DNA of 36,145 bases, taken from the NCBI GenBank assembly GCA_003232015.1, contig QIKU01000110.1, positions 1 to 36,145 on the forward strand. Reading direction: 5' to 3'. Shown here piece by piece: positions 8,208-16,145 of this stretch. Origin of the DNA: Gammaproteobacteria bacterium (lineage in GTDB: Bacteria; Pseudomonadota; Gammaproteobacteria; UBA6429). Each line of letters opens with the position of its first letter. Within the stretch, counting starts at the first letter, position 1. The position numbers were made by a program, and so were the translations under genes. Under the pieces are notes generated by a model. That model made no database searches. It saw only the letters and a list, made by a program, of their open reading frames with translations, and was not told where the DNA came from.

Positions 8208-8552
8208 AGTATTCCCATTATTTGTCAAAGATAAATTTAAGTATATGCATAAATTCACTAACATCAAGAAAACGCGGACTACAACACGTTAAATTTTTAC
8301 TTCAATTGCTACCCTGTATATCATGTTCTCATTTACCTTGCGATGGATGTATATTGATGTACATGTTACACAAGATTTTTTGAAAAGCTGCTAGAGCCTT
8401 TATTTTTAAGCGTGGCATGGTTTTATTTGACCGGTTATTTTTTGCAAATTGCTCTGAAGCATGCGAAAAGAGTGTTCAGAAAATGATTAACGGCTATAAA
8501 GAACAAAATCTGGCCAGCCGGGATCAGGTTAGCTAAAAGCGGTACTTCAACC
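8208..8552. other. Intergenic region upstream of the HDOD gene
   Basis: This 345-base gap should carry the HDOD promoter on the minus strand and follows the stop of the phosphatase gene. It contains one short plus-strand ORF (8417-8536, listed separately). I see no RNA gene or clear terminator. Confidence 0.4.
8417..8536 (+). CDS. Possible 39-residue small protein, unsupported
   Basis: An ATG-started frame encodes a 39-residue peptide with a hydrophobic start (MVLFDRLFFANCSEACEK) and a charged end. It has two cysteines and no recognised family. There is no good ribosome site, and the frame is open without a start back to 8384. It could be a decayed gene end, a small protein or chance. It is listed because the 345-bp gap is otherwise empty. 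Confidence 0.15.
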   Translation: MVLFDRLFFANCSEACEKSVQKMINGYKEQNLASRDQVS

Positions 8553-9347
8553 CTACTCTATATAAGGTTGCATCCAGCCACACCATTGTTCAAACAAAGT
8601 GGTGTCGACTGCCGCAATCGCAGAACGTTTTTCCAATGCATGTTTAAAAACCGCCTCACCGCTAAGTGTTTGCGATAGCCCGCCACAACGCTCAAAAATA
8701 AACTGCCCCGCGGCATAGTCCCAAATATTCTGACTACCATGCAGGTACACATGCCCACGCCCAGTGGCCAACCAACACCAATCAAGCGCCGAGGCACCAA
8801 AATTACGCTGCGATGCAAATGGAGAGCCCGATACCAGCGCAACAGATAGTTTTTTGGTGAGCCGTTTAAAATCAATAATCGCCGTGGACTGATGCAATTC
8901 CAAACCGGTTGCTTCCAGACTAATGGCATTATTATTCAGGCAAGCCTTTGCCTGTGTTGCAGTAAAACATTCATCTCGAACCGGGTCATAAACAAGACCA
9001 AAACTCACGCGCCCATTTTCAATAAGTGCAAGTGACACAGCAAAATAGGGAATACCGAAAGCAAAATTACTGGTTCCGTCCAGCGGATCAAGGCACCAGA
9101 CTGCCTGACCACTTGCCAGCGCATCAGCTTGCTGTATGGTTGGCATTTCTTCGCCCAATACAACAGAATCTGGGAAAAGCTGTATTAAACGTTGGCTAAT
9201 CTTTTCCTGCATCACCAAATCGGCTTCAGTGACAATGCTGCCATCTTTTTTATGCTGACGGCATACTTTGTTATAGCGTGGGATAAGTTCTTCTTTCGCG
9301 ATACAAACAATCGTATTAATAACATTATCCAGTTTAGACTGATTCAT
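8553..9347 (-). CDS. Inositol-monophosphatase-family phosphatase (SuhB/CysQ-like)
   Basis: This 264-residue Mg2+-dependent phosphatase carries the family's metal-site motifs in order: SIVTEADLVMQEKI, LGEEMP (metal-binding glutamates), WCLDPLDGTSNFAFG (the DPxDGT signature) and IWDYAAGQFIFERCGG (the C-terminal WDxAAG motif). Substrates in the family include inositol monophosphate, PAP (CysQ), fructose-1,6-bisphosphate and histidinol phosphate; the sequence does not decide among them. Its first codons overlap the 3' end of the DUF454 gene by 14 bp on the same strand, so the two are likely translationally coupled. Confidence 0.85.
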   Translation of the reverse strand: MNQSKLDNVINTIVCIAKEELIPRYNKVCRQHKKDGSIVTEADLVMQEKISQRLIQLFPDSVVLGEEMPTIQQADALASGQAVWCLDPLDGTSNFAFGIPYFAVSLALIENGRVSFGLVYDPVRDECFTATQAKACLNNNAISLEATGLELHQSTAIIDFKRLTKKLSVALVSGSPFASQRNFGASALDWCWLATGRGHVYLHGSQNIWDYAAGQFIFERCGGLSQTLSGEAVFKHALEKRSAIAAVDTTLFEQWCGWMQPYIE

Positions 9348-9726
9348 TTTTTGTTTCTTCTTTACTCATTGTGGTTAAAGTAACTGCTGAGGGCTTTGTT
9401 AAGATAAACCACATGCCATACAGCATTAAGGCAGCGATAAATAATAGCAGGTAAATATTTAATTGACGAAAAAAAACAAGATAGGCATAACTAGCAATCA
9501 TCATCGTAACCGAGGCTATTTTAGCAGGTAAGGGTATGACACGGTGTTGCTGCCATTTTTGCAGCAAAGGACCAAACAGTGGATGGTAGTACAACCAGTC
9601 ATGAAAACGTTTTGAACTTTTAGCAAAAGCCCACATAAACGGTGTGGTCGGCAACACCGGCAACACAACGCCAATGGCACCAATTATAAAAAATAACCAG
9701 GCTAAAAGAAAATAACATAACTTCAT
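9334..9726 (-). CDS. DUF454 (YbaN-like) inner-membrane protein
   Basis: This 130-residue small membrane protein has the DUF454 signature. A first hydrophobic helix (LLAWLFFIIGAIGVVLPVLPTTPFM) is followed by a polar loop (FAKSSKRFHDWLYYHPLFGPLLQKW) and further hydrophobic helices at about 70-115. The family function is unknown. The frame is open to 9771, but the extra codons lie in a REP-like inverted repeat (9745-9769), and family members begin near MKLCYFLLAWL, so I start at 9726; no strong ribosome site supports either start. It overlaps the phosphatase gene downstream by 14 bp. Confidence 0.8.
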   Translation of the reverse strand: MKLCYFLLAWLFFIIGAIGVVLPVLPTTPFMWAFAKSSKRFHDWLYYHPLFGPLLQKWQQHRVIPLPAKIASVTMMIASYAYLVFFRQLNIYLLLFIAALMLYGMWFILTKPSAVTLTTMSKEETKNESV

Positions 9727-9744
9727 GGGCTGTTGTGTAAAGCC

Positions 9745-9769
9745 GTCATTGCGATAGCACGGCAATGAC
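9745..9769. repeat. REP-like short inverted repeat
   Basis: GTCATTGC at 9745-9752 and GCAATGAC at 9762-9769 form an 8-bp perfect inverted repeat with a 9-base loop. The GTCATT arm resembles the start of the repeat at 10297. The two flank the arfB gene. This type of dispersed short palindrome is common in gammaproteobacterial intergenic DNA. Confidence 0.5.
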
Positions 9770-9836
9770 AAATTGATTAATATATATTTTAAGTTGCAAC
9801 ATTTTCTATAAGCCTGGTAGCTAAATTTCGATTGCT

Positions 9837-10256
9837 CTATAAATCGTTAAATTTGACAGAACGTAGTTTTTTAGTTGTGCCCCGCTTCTTTTTGTTTTCA
9901 AGACGTTTTCGTTTAGCCGCCATACTCGGTTTTGTTTTATGGCGATGCCTGGGTACAATGATTGCTGCATTAATAATTTTCTTTAGCCTTTCAAATGCAG
10001 CCTGTTTATTTCTTTCCTGTGTACGGTGTTGCTGTGATTTTATAATTAAAACACCCTCGTTCGTTATTCTTTTATCCTTTGACTGTAGCAGCCGCTGTTT
10101 ATAAGCGGTCGGTAACGAGGACGCATTAATATCAAAACGCAGGTGAATAGCTGACGATACTTTATTCACATTTTGCCCGCCAGCACCTTGTGCACGCACC
10201 GCCTGAATATCGATGTCTTTCATGCGAATAAATAAGTGGTTTGATAATTTAAGCAT
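9837..10256 (-). CDS. arfB: Alternative ribosome-rescue factor B (peptidyl-tRNA hydrolase ArfB/YaeJ)
   Basis: This 139-residue protein hydrolyses peptidyl-tRNA on ribosomes stalled at the end of non-stop messages. It has the release-factor GGQ domain (RAQGAGGQNVNKVSSAIHLRFD, about 21-42) and a long lysine/arginine-rich C-terminal tail (about 100-139, KRKRLENKKKRGTTKK) that in ArfB enters the empty mRNA channel. The length matches E. coli YaeJ (about 140). Class I release factors are excluded because the codon-recognition domains are missing. It stands alone between two REP-like repeats, and GAGAAA lies ahead of the ATG. Confidence 0.92.
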   Translation of the reverse strand: MLKLSNHLFIRMKDIDIQAVRAQGAGGQNVNKVSSAIHLRFDINASSLPTAYKQRLLQSKDKRITNEGVLIIKSQQHRTQERNKQAAFERLKKIINAAIIVPRHRHKTKPSMAAKRKRLENKKKRGTTKKLRSVKFNDL

Positions 10257-10296
10257 TTAATTTCTCTACACAACAAACAAAAATAAAGTCATCATT

Positions 10297-10323
10297 GTCA
10301 TTCCCGCGAAGGCTGGAATCCAG
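10297..10323. repeat. REP-like repeat (GTCATTCCCGCG type)
   Basis: The sequence starts GTCATTCCCGCGAAGG and ends GGAATCCAG, with ATTCC/GGAAT arms forming a small hairpin. It belongs to the widespread GTCATTCCCGCG class of intergenic repeats found in many proteobacteria. It lies in the 228-bp gap between arfB and the divergent scsD-like gene. Confidence 0.55.
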
Positions 10324-10484
10324 TATTATATAATCAGTTTTTCTAAATTTGAGCTCTATCATGATACTCGCATCCCTACCCTTGCCAGAAATAAGCACTA
10401 CATGGATATGCAAATATTATTTTACGGTTATTAACCCTTGTAATCTAACACTTCAAATAAAATCACCTAAACATTAGCAGTAAA

Positions 10485-11012
10485 ATGAATTTTATTAAAA
10501 ACTTAACAACAAAAAAAGCCCTGTACATTGTTTTGCAAATTGTATTACTTATTGCAGTCTACCTTGGCGTAAAAGCTTACACCCAACGCGATCTGGTACA
10601 GGATACACCACCCACACTCAATGCAGCGTTATTATCGGGTGCTAAATTTAACCTGGCAGAATATCCTTTGCTGGCAAAGAATAAACCCCTGTTGCTTCAT
10701 TTCTGGGCCACATGGTGCCCTGTCTGCAAATTTGAAGAATCAAGTATTGCAGCAATTAGCCAGGATTACCCGGTTGTTACCATTGCGATGCAGTCGGGTG
10801 ATGAAAACGCACTTAGAGAATATATGCAGGCAGAAGGCCTTAATTTCCCTGTTATTGCGGATGAAAATGGCACGCTGGCAAACCGCTTTGGTGTAAAGGC
10901 CGTGCCGGTGAGCTTTATCCTTAACACGCAGGGCAAAATTGTATTTATCGAAGCCGGTTACACCTCGCAATGGGGATTGCGGCTTCGATTATGGCTAGCC
11001 CAATACTTTTAG
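10485..11012 (+). CDS. Membrane-anchored thioredoxin-fold protein, ScsD/TlpA-like
   Basis: This 175-residue protein has an N-terminal membrane anchor (about 11-32) and a periplasmic thioredoxin domain. The active site is WATWCPVC (C78, C81), and a VP cis-proline motif occurs in GVKAVPVSF. The C-terminus SQWGLRLRLWLAQYF closely resembles that of ScsD, the suppressor-of-copper-sensitivity thioredoxin. It probably handles disulfides in periplasmic proteins. The other scs genes (scsA-C) are not nearby, so the copper link is only by homology. It stands as a single gene. Confidence 0.82.
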   Translation: MNFIKNLTTKKALYIVLQIVLLIAVYLGVKAYTQRDLVQDTPPTLNAALLSGAKFNLAEYPLLAKNKPLLLHFWATWCPVCKFEESSIAAISQDYPVVTIAMQSGDENALREYMQAEGLNFPVIADENGTLANRFGVKAVPVSFILNTQGKIVFIEAGYTSQWGLRLRLWLAQYF

Positions 11013-11072
11013 TTCCAGCTATAAGGCATTGAATAATATGATTTTATCAATATGTTTATGCTGGTATACGCC

Positions 11073-11129
11073 TTGATTGTTCTCTTAAAGTTCTCTATGC
11101 TGTATTATGCAACATTTAGAGAACTTTAA
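11073..11129 (+). promoter_or_regulatory. LexA-like gene promoter with GTTC-N7-GTTC operator and 13-bp inverted repeat
   Basis: TTGATT (11073-11078) and TATGCT (11096-11101) are separated by exactly 17 bp. The spacer holds GTTC-N7-GTTC (11079-11093), the form of the alphaproteobacterial LexA box. The second half-site is part of a perfect 13-bp inverted repeat, TTAAAGTTCTCTA (11085-11097) and TAGAGAACTTTAA (11117-11129), with 19 bases between. The placement over the -10/-35 spacer and start point suits autorepression by the LexA-like product encoded 25 bp downstream. No E. coli-type CTGT-N8-ACAG box is present. Confidence 0.7.
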
Positions 11130-11153
11130 TCAAAACAAAAGGCCGATAACACA

Positions 11154-11777
11154 ATGAACCTTACCCAAACGGAAGTTAAAATCCATGACTTTATTCGCGC
11201 CTTTATCAACCAGCAAGGGCATAGCCCAACGCTGAAAGAAATCGGCGATGGTGTGGCCATTAAATCCAAAGGCACCGTACACCGTTATGTCAACGCATTA
11301 AAAACCAAGGGGGTGTTGCAACAAAACAGCCGCCAATGGCGCGGGCTTAGCCTGCTGGAAAACCATACCGAAGATCCTGTTAGCAACACCCGCCTGCCCT
11401 TTGTCGGCCGCATTGCCGCCGGTCAGCCGATTGAAGCCATTGCAGACATCACCGAAATAGACATTAACAAACTTTTAGTCGGCAAAAACAACAACCGCTA
11501 TATGTTACAAATTAAAGGCGACTCAATGGTCGACCTGGGGATTTTAGATGGTGACATGGTGGTCATCGAACGCCGCGACACAGCCAAAAATGGCGACATC
11601 GTTGTCGCCTTAATCGACGAACACAACGCCACATTAAAACGCTTTCATTTAGAAAAGGACGGACAAGTACTACTCATTCCCGCCAACGCCACCCTAACCG
11701 CACAACAATACACAGCCGAACGGGTTCGTATTCAGGGAGTTTTAGTTGGGCAAATGCGGACTTATCAGATTAGTTAA
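11154..11777 (+). CDS. LexA-like self-cleaving repressor (atypical DNA-binding domain)
   Basis: This 207-residue protein has an N-terminal winged helix (about 1-68) and a C-terminal S24 peptidase domain. The cleavage site is A89-G90 in GRIAAGQP, the nucleophile is S124 in KGDSMVD and the general base is K162 in ATLKRF, so RecA-stimulated self-cleavage should work. The recognition helix region IKSKGTVHRYVNAL differs from the SPNAAEEHL of typical gammaproteobacterial LexA and is closer to alphaproteobacterial-type LexA. This agrees with the GTTC-type operator upstream. It may be the main SOS repressor or a second, accessory LexA. No imuA/imuB/dnaE2 or umuDC follows it. AAGG lies ahead of the ATG. 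The next genes are AT-rich and accessory in appearance. Confidence 0.88.
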   Translation: MNLTQTEVKIHDFIRAFINQQGHSPTLKEIGDGVAIKSKGTVHRYVNALKTKGVLQQNSRQWRGLSLLENHTEDPVSNTRLPFVGRIAAGQPIEAIADITEIDINKLLVGKNNNRYMLQIKGDSMVDLGILDGDMVVIERRDTAKNGDIVVALIDEHNATLKRFHLEKDGQVLLIPANATLTAQQYTAERVRIQGVLVGQMRTYQIS

Positions 11778-11857
11778 GGTTTAATGATTTAGAAACAAAT
11801 ATTTGGTACGGTGGTATAAGGAGCTGTCTAAATAACTGTTAGCTTATAAAAATAAAA

Positions 11858-12115
11858 ATGGGGAGTTATGAAAAATATAACGTTGGTCAAAGGCTAGGGA
11901 TGTCGTTTGATAGAAGTCTTGGTAATATACAACTACAACATAATGCTCAAATGGCTCGTTGTAGAGAAAGAGTTGCTACACAGAAGTCAGGAAATAAAAC
12001 TCCAAATTACACTGAGTGCCAAATTATTGGTAATCAAATGTACTGTAGTGATTCTCAAGGTGTGCAAACAACTTGTCAGCAGTTTGGCAATCAAATTATG
12101 TGCAATTCGCAATAA
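11858..12115 (+). CDS. Small cysteine-repeat protein of unknown function
   Basis: An 85-residue frame. The C-terminal third holds a tandem motif, CQIIGNQMYC followed by CQQFGNQIMC, i.e. two copies of CQxxGNQxxC, which could bind metal or form disulfides. The N-terminal half is polar and probably helical. I recognise no family. The start is uncertain: the ATG at 11858 lacks a ribosome site, an ATG at 11868 with GGGGAG is in another frame and stops after nine codons, and the in-frame ATG at 11900 follows AAAGG by six bases, making it a plausible real start. It ends 63 bp before the amidase start. Base composition is AT-rich. Confidence 0.45.
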   Translation: MGSYEKYNVGQRLGMSFDRSLGNIQLQHNAQMARCRERVATQKSGNKTPNYTECQIIGNQMYCSDSQGVQTTCQQFGNQIMCNSQ

Positions 12116-12133
12116 AGCTAAAACAATCGGGGT
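12111..12133 (+). repeat. Short repeated motif, copy 1 (AATAAAGCT...AAACAATCGGGG)
   Basis: AATAAAGCT followed closely by AAAACAATCGGGG occurs here, overlapping the stop of the 85-residue gene. It recurs at 13217-13243 at the end of the small exported-protein gene. The two copies bracket the amidase pair. Confidence 0.4.
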
Positions 12134-12178
12134 TCGTATATTTAAAATTTGTTAGTGTAAACAATGAAAGGAGTCACT

Positions 12179-12775
12179 ATGCTATTAATTGATCAAAATG
12201 GGAAAGTAATTAGCCCACAAATAAAACAAGCTCTTAGCGCTGCTATACAAAAAAGACCGATGCCTTACATACAGGGAATTATCGTGCATCAGACAGATAG
12301 CCCGACAGTAAAATCCACATTAAATGGATATAAATTGGGTAGCTCGGGTGCACATTTTCTCATAGCAAAAGATGGCACTATTTATCAAACAGCATCATTA
12401 TTATATCAAACCTGGCATGTTGGAAGATTAAAGTCACGGTGCCTTATTAAAATGCAATGCACCCCAATAGAAATAAAATCACTCAAAAAATTTAACCCAG
12501 GAAATGAGCATCGTAGGGAGTTATTAAAAAATGTGCCGCAACGTTTTCCTTCCAATGAAGATAGCATTGGAATTGAAATTGTAGGAGAAGCATTACCAAA
12601 ACATGCCCCGGAAAATCAGAGGGTATATGAGGCTGTGACAAAAGAACAAAACAAATCCCTTAAATGGCTTATTCAAGAGCTTCGTTTTATCCTGAAAATT
12701 CCTGTTTCTGAGGTTTTTAGGCACCCATCAGTGTCAAGAAAAAATCCTTCAGAAGCAGCAACAGCACAATGGTAA
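12179..12775 (+). CDS. N-acetylmuramoyl-L-alanine amidase (Amidase_2/PGRP fold)
   Basis: This 198-residue zinc amidase is predicted to cut the bond between N-acetylmuramic acid and the stem peptide of peptidoglycan. Visible features are IIVHQTDSP (H37, first zinc ligand), GAHFLIAKDGTIYQ, WHVG, SIGIEIVGE and FRHPSVSRKNPSEA (H182 zinc ligand, K188 catalytic, E192 possible third ligand where AmpD has aspartate). There is no signal peptide, so the enzyme is cytosolic unless exported by a dedicated system. The ATG at 12164 is in frame, but AAAGGAG directly precedes the ATG at 12179. Its last codons overlap the next gene, which encodes an exported protein. Such cytosolic amidase plus periplasmic partner pairs are often secreted effector and immunity proteins; a prophage endolysin or recycling enzyme is the alternative. 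Confidence 0.82.
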   Translation: MLLIDQNGKVISPQIKQALSAAIQKRPMPYIQGIIVHQTDSPTVKSTLNGYKLGSSGAHFLIAKDGTIYQTASLLYQTWHVGRLKSRCLIKMQCTPIEIKSLKKFNPGNEHRRELLKNVPQRFPSNEDSIGIEIVGEALPKHAPENQRVYEAVTKEQNKSLKWLIQELRFILKIPVSEVFRHPSVSRKNPSEAATAQW

Positions 12776-13221
12776 CTCAAATGATAAAATTAATAGTTAT
12801 AGTTTTTTGTTTTTCTTTGTCAATTTCGTGCTCTGCAACTGAGGACGGTACAGAACCCAAGCTTTATCCACTTAATATAGGGAATATAAAAAATATAACG
12901 ATATTGGGTGCAGGTATTAAATCAGTTGCAGACGTAAATTCTAATATATCATGCAAAAATTTTCATTTAACAAAAAAAGAAGTCGGTGATTATTTTAATA
13001 ATGCAAAAAAAATAACTAAGAATGACTATCGCCATATTCTGGATTGGTCACCTTGTTTTGTTAATGGGCAAGTTATTTTAGATAATGGTAAATCAGCTAA
13101 ATGGGATATTCATCAATACAGGGGAGGAGTAATTAATTTTGGAACGGGTAAAATTCTTTATATGTATTGCCCAACATGTAAAGCAAAAATGTTTGATAAA
13201 CCGGAATACCTATCAGAATAA
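12769..13221 (+). CDS. Small exported protein, possible immunity partner of the amidase
   Basis: A 150-residue protein with a hydrophobic N-terminal signal (MIKLIVIVFCFSLSISCSATEDG). SISC could be a weak lipobox or a normal cleavage region. The mature part contains DWSPCFVNGQVILDNG, WDIHQYRGG and YMYCPTCKAKMF. The C-x2-C and other cysteines suggest disulfides in the periplasm. I recall similar SPC...CPxC proteins as uncharacterised exported proteins but cannot assign a function. It overlaps the amidase gene by 7 bp, implying translational coupling and stoichiometric expression. A second ATG at 12781 directly precedes the hydrophobic signal and may be the true start. A role as immunity protein is inference from the arrangement. 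Confidence 0.65.
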   Translation: MVTQMIKLIVIVFCFSLSISCSATEDGTEPKLYPLNIGNIKNITILGAGIKSVADVNSNISCKNFHLTKKEVGDYFNNAKKITKNDYRHILDWSPCFVNGQVILDNGKSAKWDIHQYRGGVINFGTGKILYMYCPTCKAKMFDKPEYLSE

Positions 13222-13243
13222 AGCTGATAAAAACAATCGGGGG
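13217..13243 (+). repeat. Short repeated motif, copy 2
   Basis: AATAAAGCT then, after a slightly longer spacer, AAAACAATCGGGG: the same elements as at 12111-12133, again starting at the stop codon of a gene. The 130-bp stretch to 13351 holds nothing else that I recognise except the ribosome site AAGGGGA of the next gene. Confidence 0.4.
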
Positions 13244-13351
13244 CAGTACGCAGTTGTTTCTAGTATTAGAGGAATCTGTGTGCTAACCCGTATCTCCCAT
13301 ATATCCGTTGATTTTAGGGGAAGATAATATCCAAACAAGGGGAATTTCACT

Positions 13352-13978
13352 ATGAACAACAAGGGCTCGTCAACTGAAAAAAAACTCCATCAATTTATGT
13401 TTACATTACTTTATCCTGCGGTATTAGGGACGATGGTGGTAGGTGTTATTTTTTCAGTTACAGAAGGCCGTCTAACAAGTGATGGTAAGTTTTTTTGGCC
13501 TGCCTTTCTCTGGGCGGTTTTCCTTATCTGTTATTTTAGCAGCCAGCATGTTGAAAATAGCAATGGTGAGAGCTCCTATAAAAAAATGATGTTTCTTTTT
13601 GATGTGATTGAAGTTGCACTTATTATGACTCTGTTTTTGTTGCTCAATATTTATGATTTCCCCTATTCTGTTGTTAGCGGCTGTACTTCTGCATGGAGCT
13701 GGTTTTTTATTCTCCTCATAATTGCATTTTTAGTGCCCGTGGCATCTCGAAAATCCGTTGCTAAAAAGATATTTATTAAAAATGAAGGCCGAGGAAAAAC
13801 CATTCACTCTTTTATTGCTGCGGCTTTGACAATTTCTGGTTTCTTTTTAGCGGAGAGTTATTACTGGATAATCATACTGGCTTTAGCAGTAGTATTTATA
13901 TCCTACCTGAGGTATCTTGTTTTCAATGTCGAAATACCTAAGTTTATCAAGAAGATATTTAATATTGAGACATCGTAA
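13352..13978 (+). CDS. Multi-pass membrane protein of unknown function
   Basis: A 208-residue protein with about six hydrophobic segments: near 18-33 (LLYPAVLGTMVVGVIF), 44-61, 75-97 (FDVIEVALIMTLFLLLNIY), 110-130, 151-166 and 168-190. Basic loops and a lysine-rich C-terminus (KFIKKIF) suggest a cytosolic tail. I recognise no family. It has a good AAGGGGA ribosome site and stands in an AT-rich accessory stretch between the amidase pair and the GFA-type gene, in the same orientation. No catalytic motif is visible. Confidence 0.6.
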   Translation: MNNKGSSTEKKLHQFMFTLLYPAVLGTMVVGVIFSVTEGRLTSDGKFFWPAFLWAVFLICYFSSQHVENSNGESSYKKMMFLFDVIEVALIMTLFLLLNIYDFPYSVVSGCTSAWSWFFILLIIAFLVPVASRKSVAKKIFIKNEGRGKTIHSFIAAALTISGFFLAESYYWIIILALAVVFISYLRYLVFNVEIPKFIKKIFNIETS

Positions 13979-14029
13979 AACTTAGAATAATGGTGATGTT
14001 AATCCTTAGGCATAAAACAGGAAAAGAAA

Positions 14030-14473
14030 ATGTATCCAGGTAGTTGTGAGTGTAAATCCATCCAGTATAAATTTACAGGGGAGCCTCTTACGTGCTATGC
14101 CTGCCATTGCACCGATTGCCAAACGGCATCAGGTTCTGCTTTTGGTCTCTCGATGATTGTAAATGATAAAGATATTGAAATAATTAAAGGTAAGGTTGCA
14201 ATCACCACTATTGATGTTAATGGTATAAAAGTTCAAAAGCACCATTGCCCGCAATGCGGCACACCGTTCTGGTTTTCAGCCGATGAATACCCCGGCATAG
14301 TGGCTTTAAAGCCAGGTACTTTTGACGATACTTCATGGTTTAGCCCCGTGGCTCATCTATGGGTTCGTAGCGCCCAACCGTGGGTAATATTCGATAGCTC
14401 TACGCCTCAATATGAAAAACAACCTGAAATACCTGAACTGATAGAATTGTGGGCACCAAGAGAAAATGCATAG
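14030..14473 (+). CDS. GFA/CENP-V-fold zinc-binding protein
   Basis: A 147-residue protein of the glutathione-dependent formaldehyde-activating (GFA) superfamily. It has GSCECKSIQY (C6, C8), CYACHCTDCQ (C22, C25, C27, C30) and HHCPQCGTPFWF (C73, C76), the standard zinc ligands, and the conserved GTFDD segment near residue 103. Members are mostly of unknown function; a few promote S-hydroxymethylglutathione formation from formaldehyde, but this cannot be assumed here, as no formaldehyde dehydrogenase gene is adjacent. AGGAAAAG precedes the ATG. It ends 32 bp before the convergent serS. Confidence 0.88.
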   Translation: MYPGSCECKSIQYKFTGEPLTCYACHCTDCQTASGSAFGLSMIVNDKDIEIIKGKVAITTIDVNGIKVQKHHCPQCGTPFWFSADEYPGIVALKPGTFDDTSWFSPVAHLWVRSAQPWVIFDSSTPQYEKQPEIPELIELWAPRENA

Positions 14474-14505
14474 TAAGTAAAAAGATTGCTTATCGCTAAT
14501 TCAGT

Positions 14506-15783
<1,278 letters not shown>

Positions 15784-15836
15784 TTATAAACTACTTTTAA
15801 ATTTGGGTTGGTTAATTTGCCTGTAAGTTACAGGCA

Positions 15837-16145
15837 CTAATTTGTATTTGCTGGCCAGGAAACAATATGCCCCGGCTTGATAAAACTGTTTAAATGTTCA
15901 ATTATTTTTTCGACCTTTTGAGGCGAGTCGAAGAATTCTACAACAACCGGCAGGTTAAGGGAAAGATCCATCAGGTTACTACCGTGAATTTCGCCAGACT
16001 CACCATAACCGGTGATGCCTCTAAAGACGGTTAGCCCTTTAAGTTTATCCCAATCGTGCAGTTGCTTGATTAAGTTTTTAAGCTGCGCTTCACCTTCGGT
16101 CAGGTAAACACGTACCATTGTGACTGTTTTATCGCTGTTGCTCAT
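15837..16145 (-). CDS. DUF190 family protein
   Basis: A 102-residue protein of the DUF190 family: VTMVRVYLTEGEAQ at the start, GLTVFRGITGYGESG in the middle, LPVVVEFFDSPQKVEKI towards the end. It has the alpha/beta ferredoxin-like pattern seen in PII-related small proteins. The family frequently neighbours crcB. Here it overlaps the end of crcB by four bases (ATGA), so the two are translationally coupled, suggesting a role linked to fluoride export that remains undemonstrated. Confidence 0.88.
   Translation of the reverse strand: MSNSDKTVTMVRVYLTEGEAQLKNLIKQLHDWDKLKGLTVFRGITGYGESGEIHGSNLMDLSLNLPVVVEFFDSPQKVEKIIEHLNSFIKPGHIVSWPANTN

Noticed and set aside
11041..11153. E. coli-type LexA box (CTGT-N8-ACAG) before the LexA-like gene
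   Set aside because: No such dyad is present; the GTTC-based sites are the only strong symmetry.
11800..14000. Integron cassette array (one-direction small genes with short repeats at their ends)
   Set aside because: I could not find attC core sites (GTTRRRY with matching RYYYAAC) at the gene boundaries, and no integrase is in the window.
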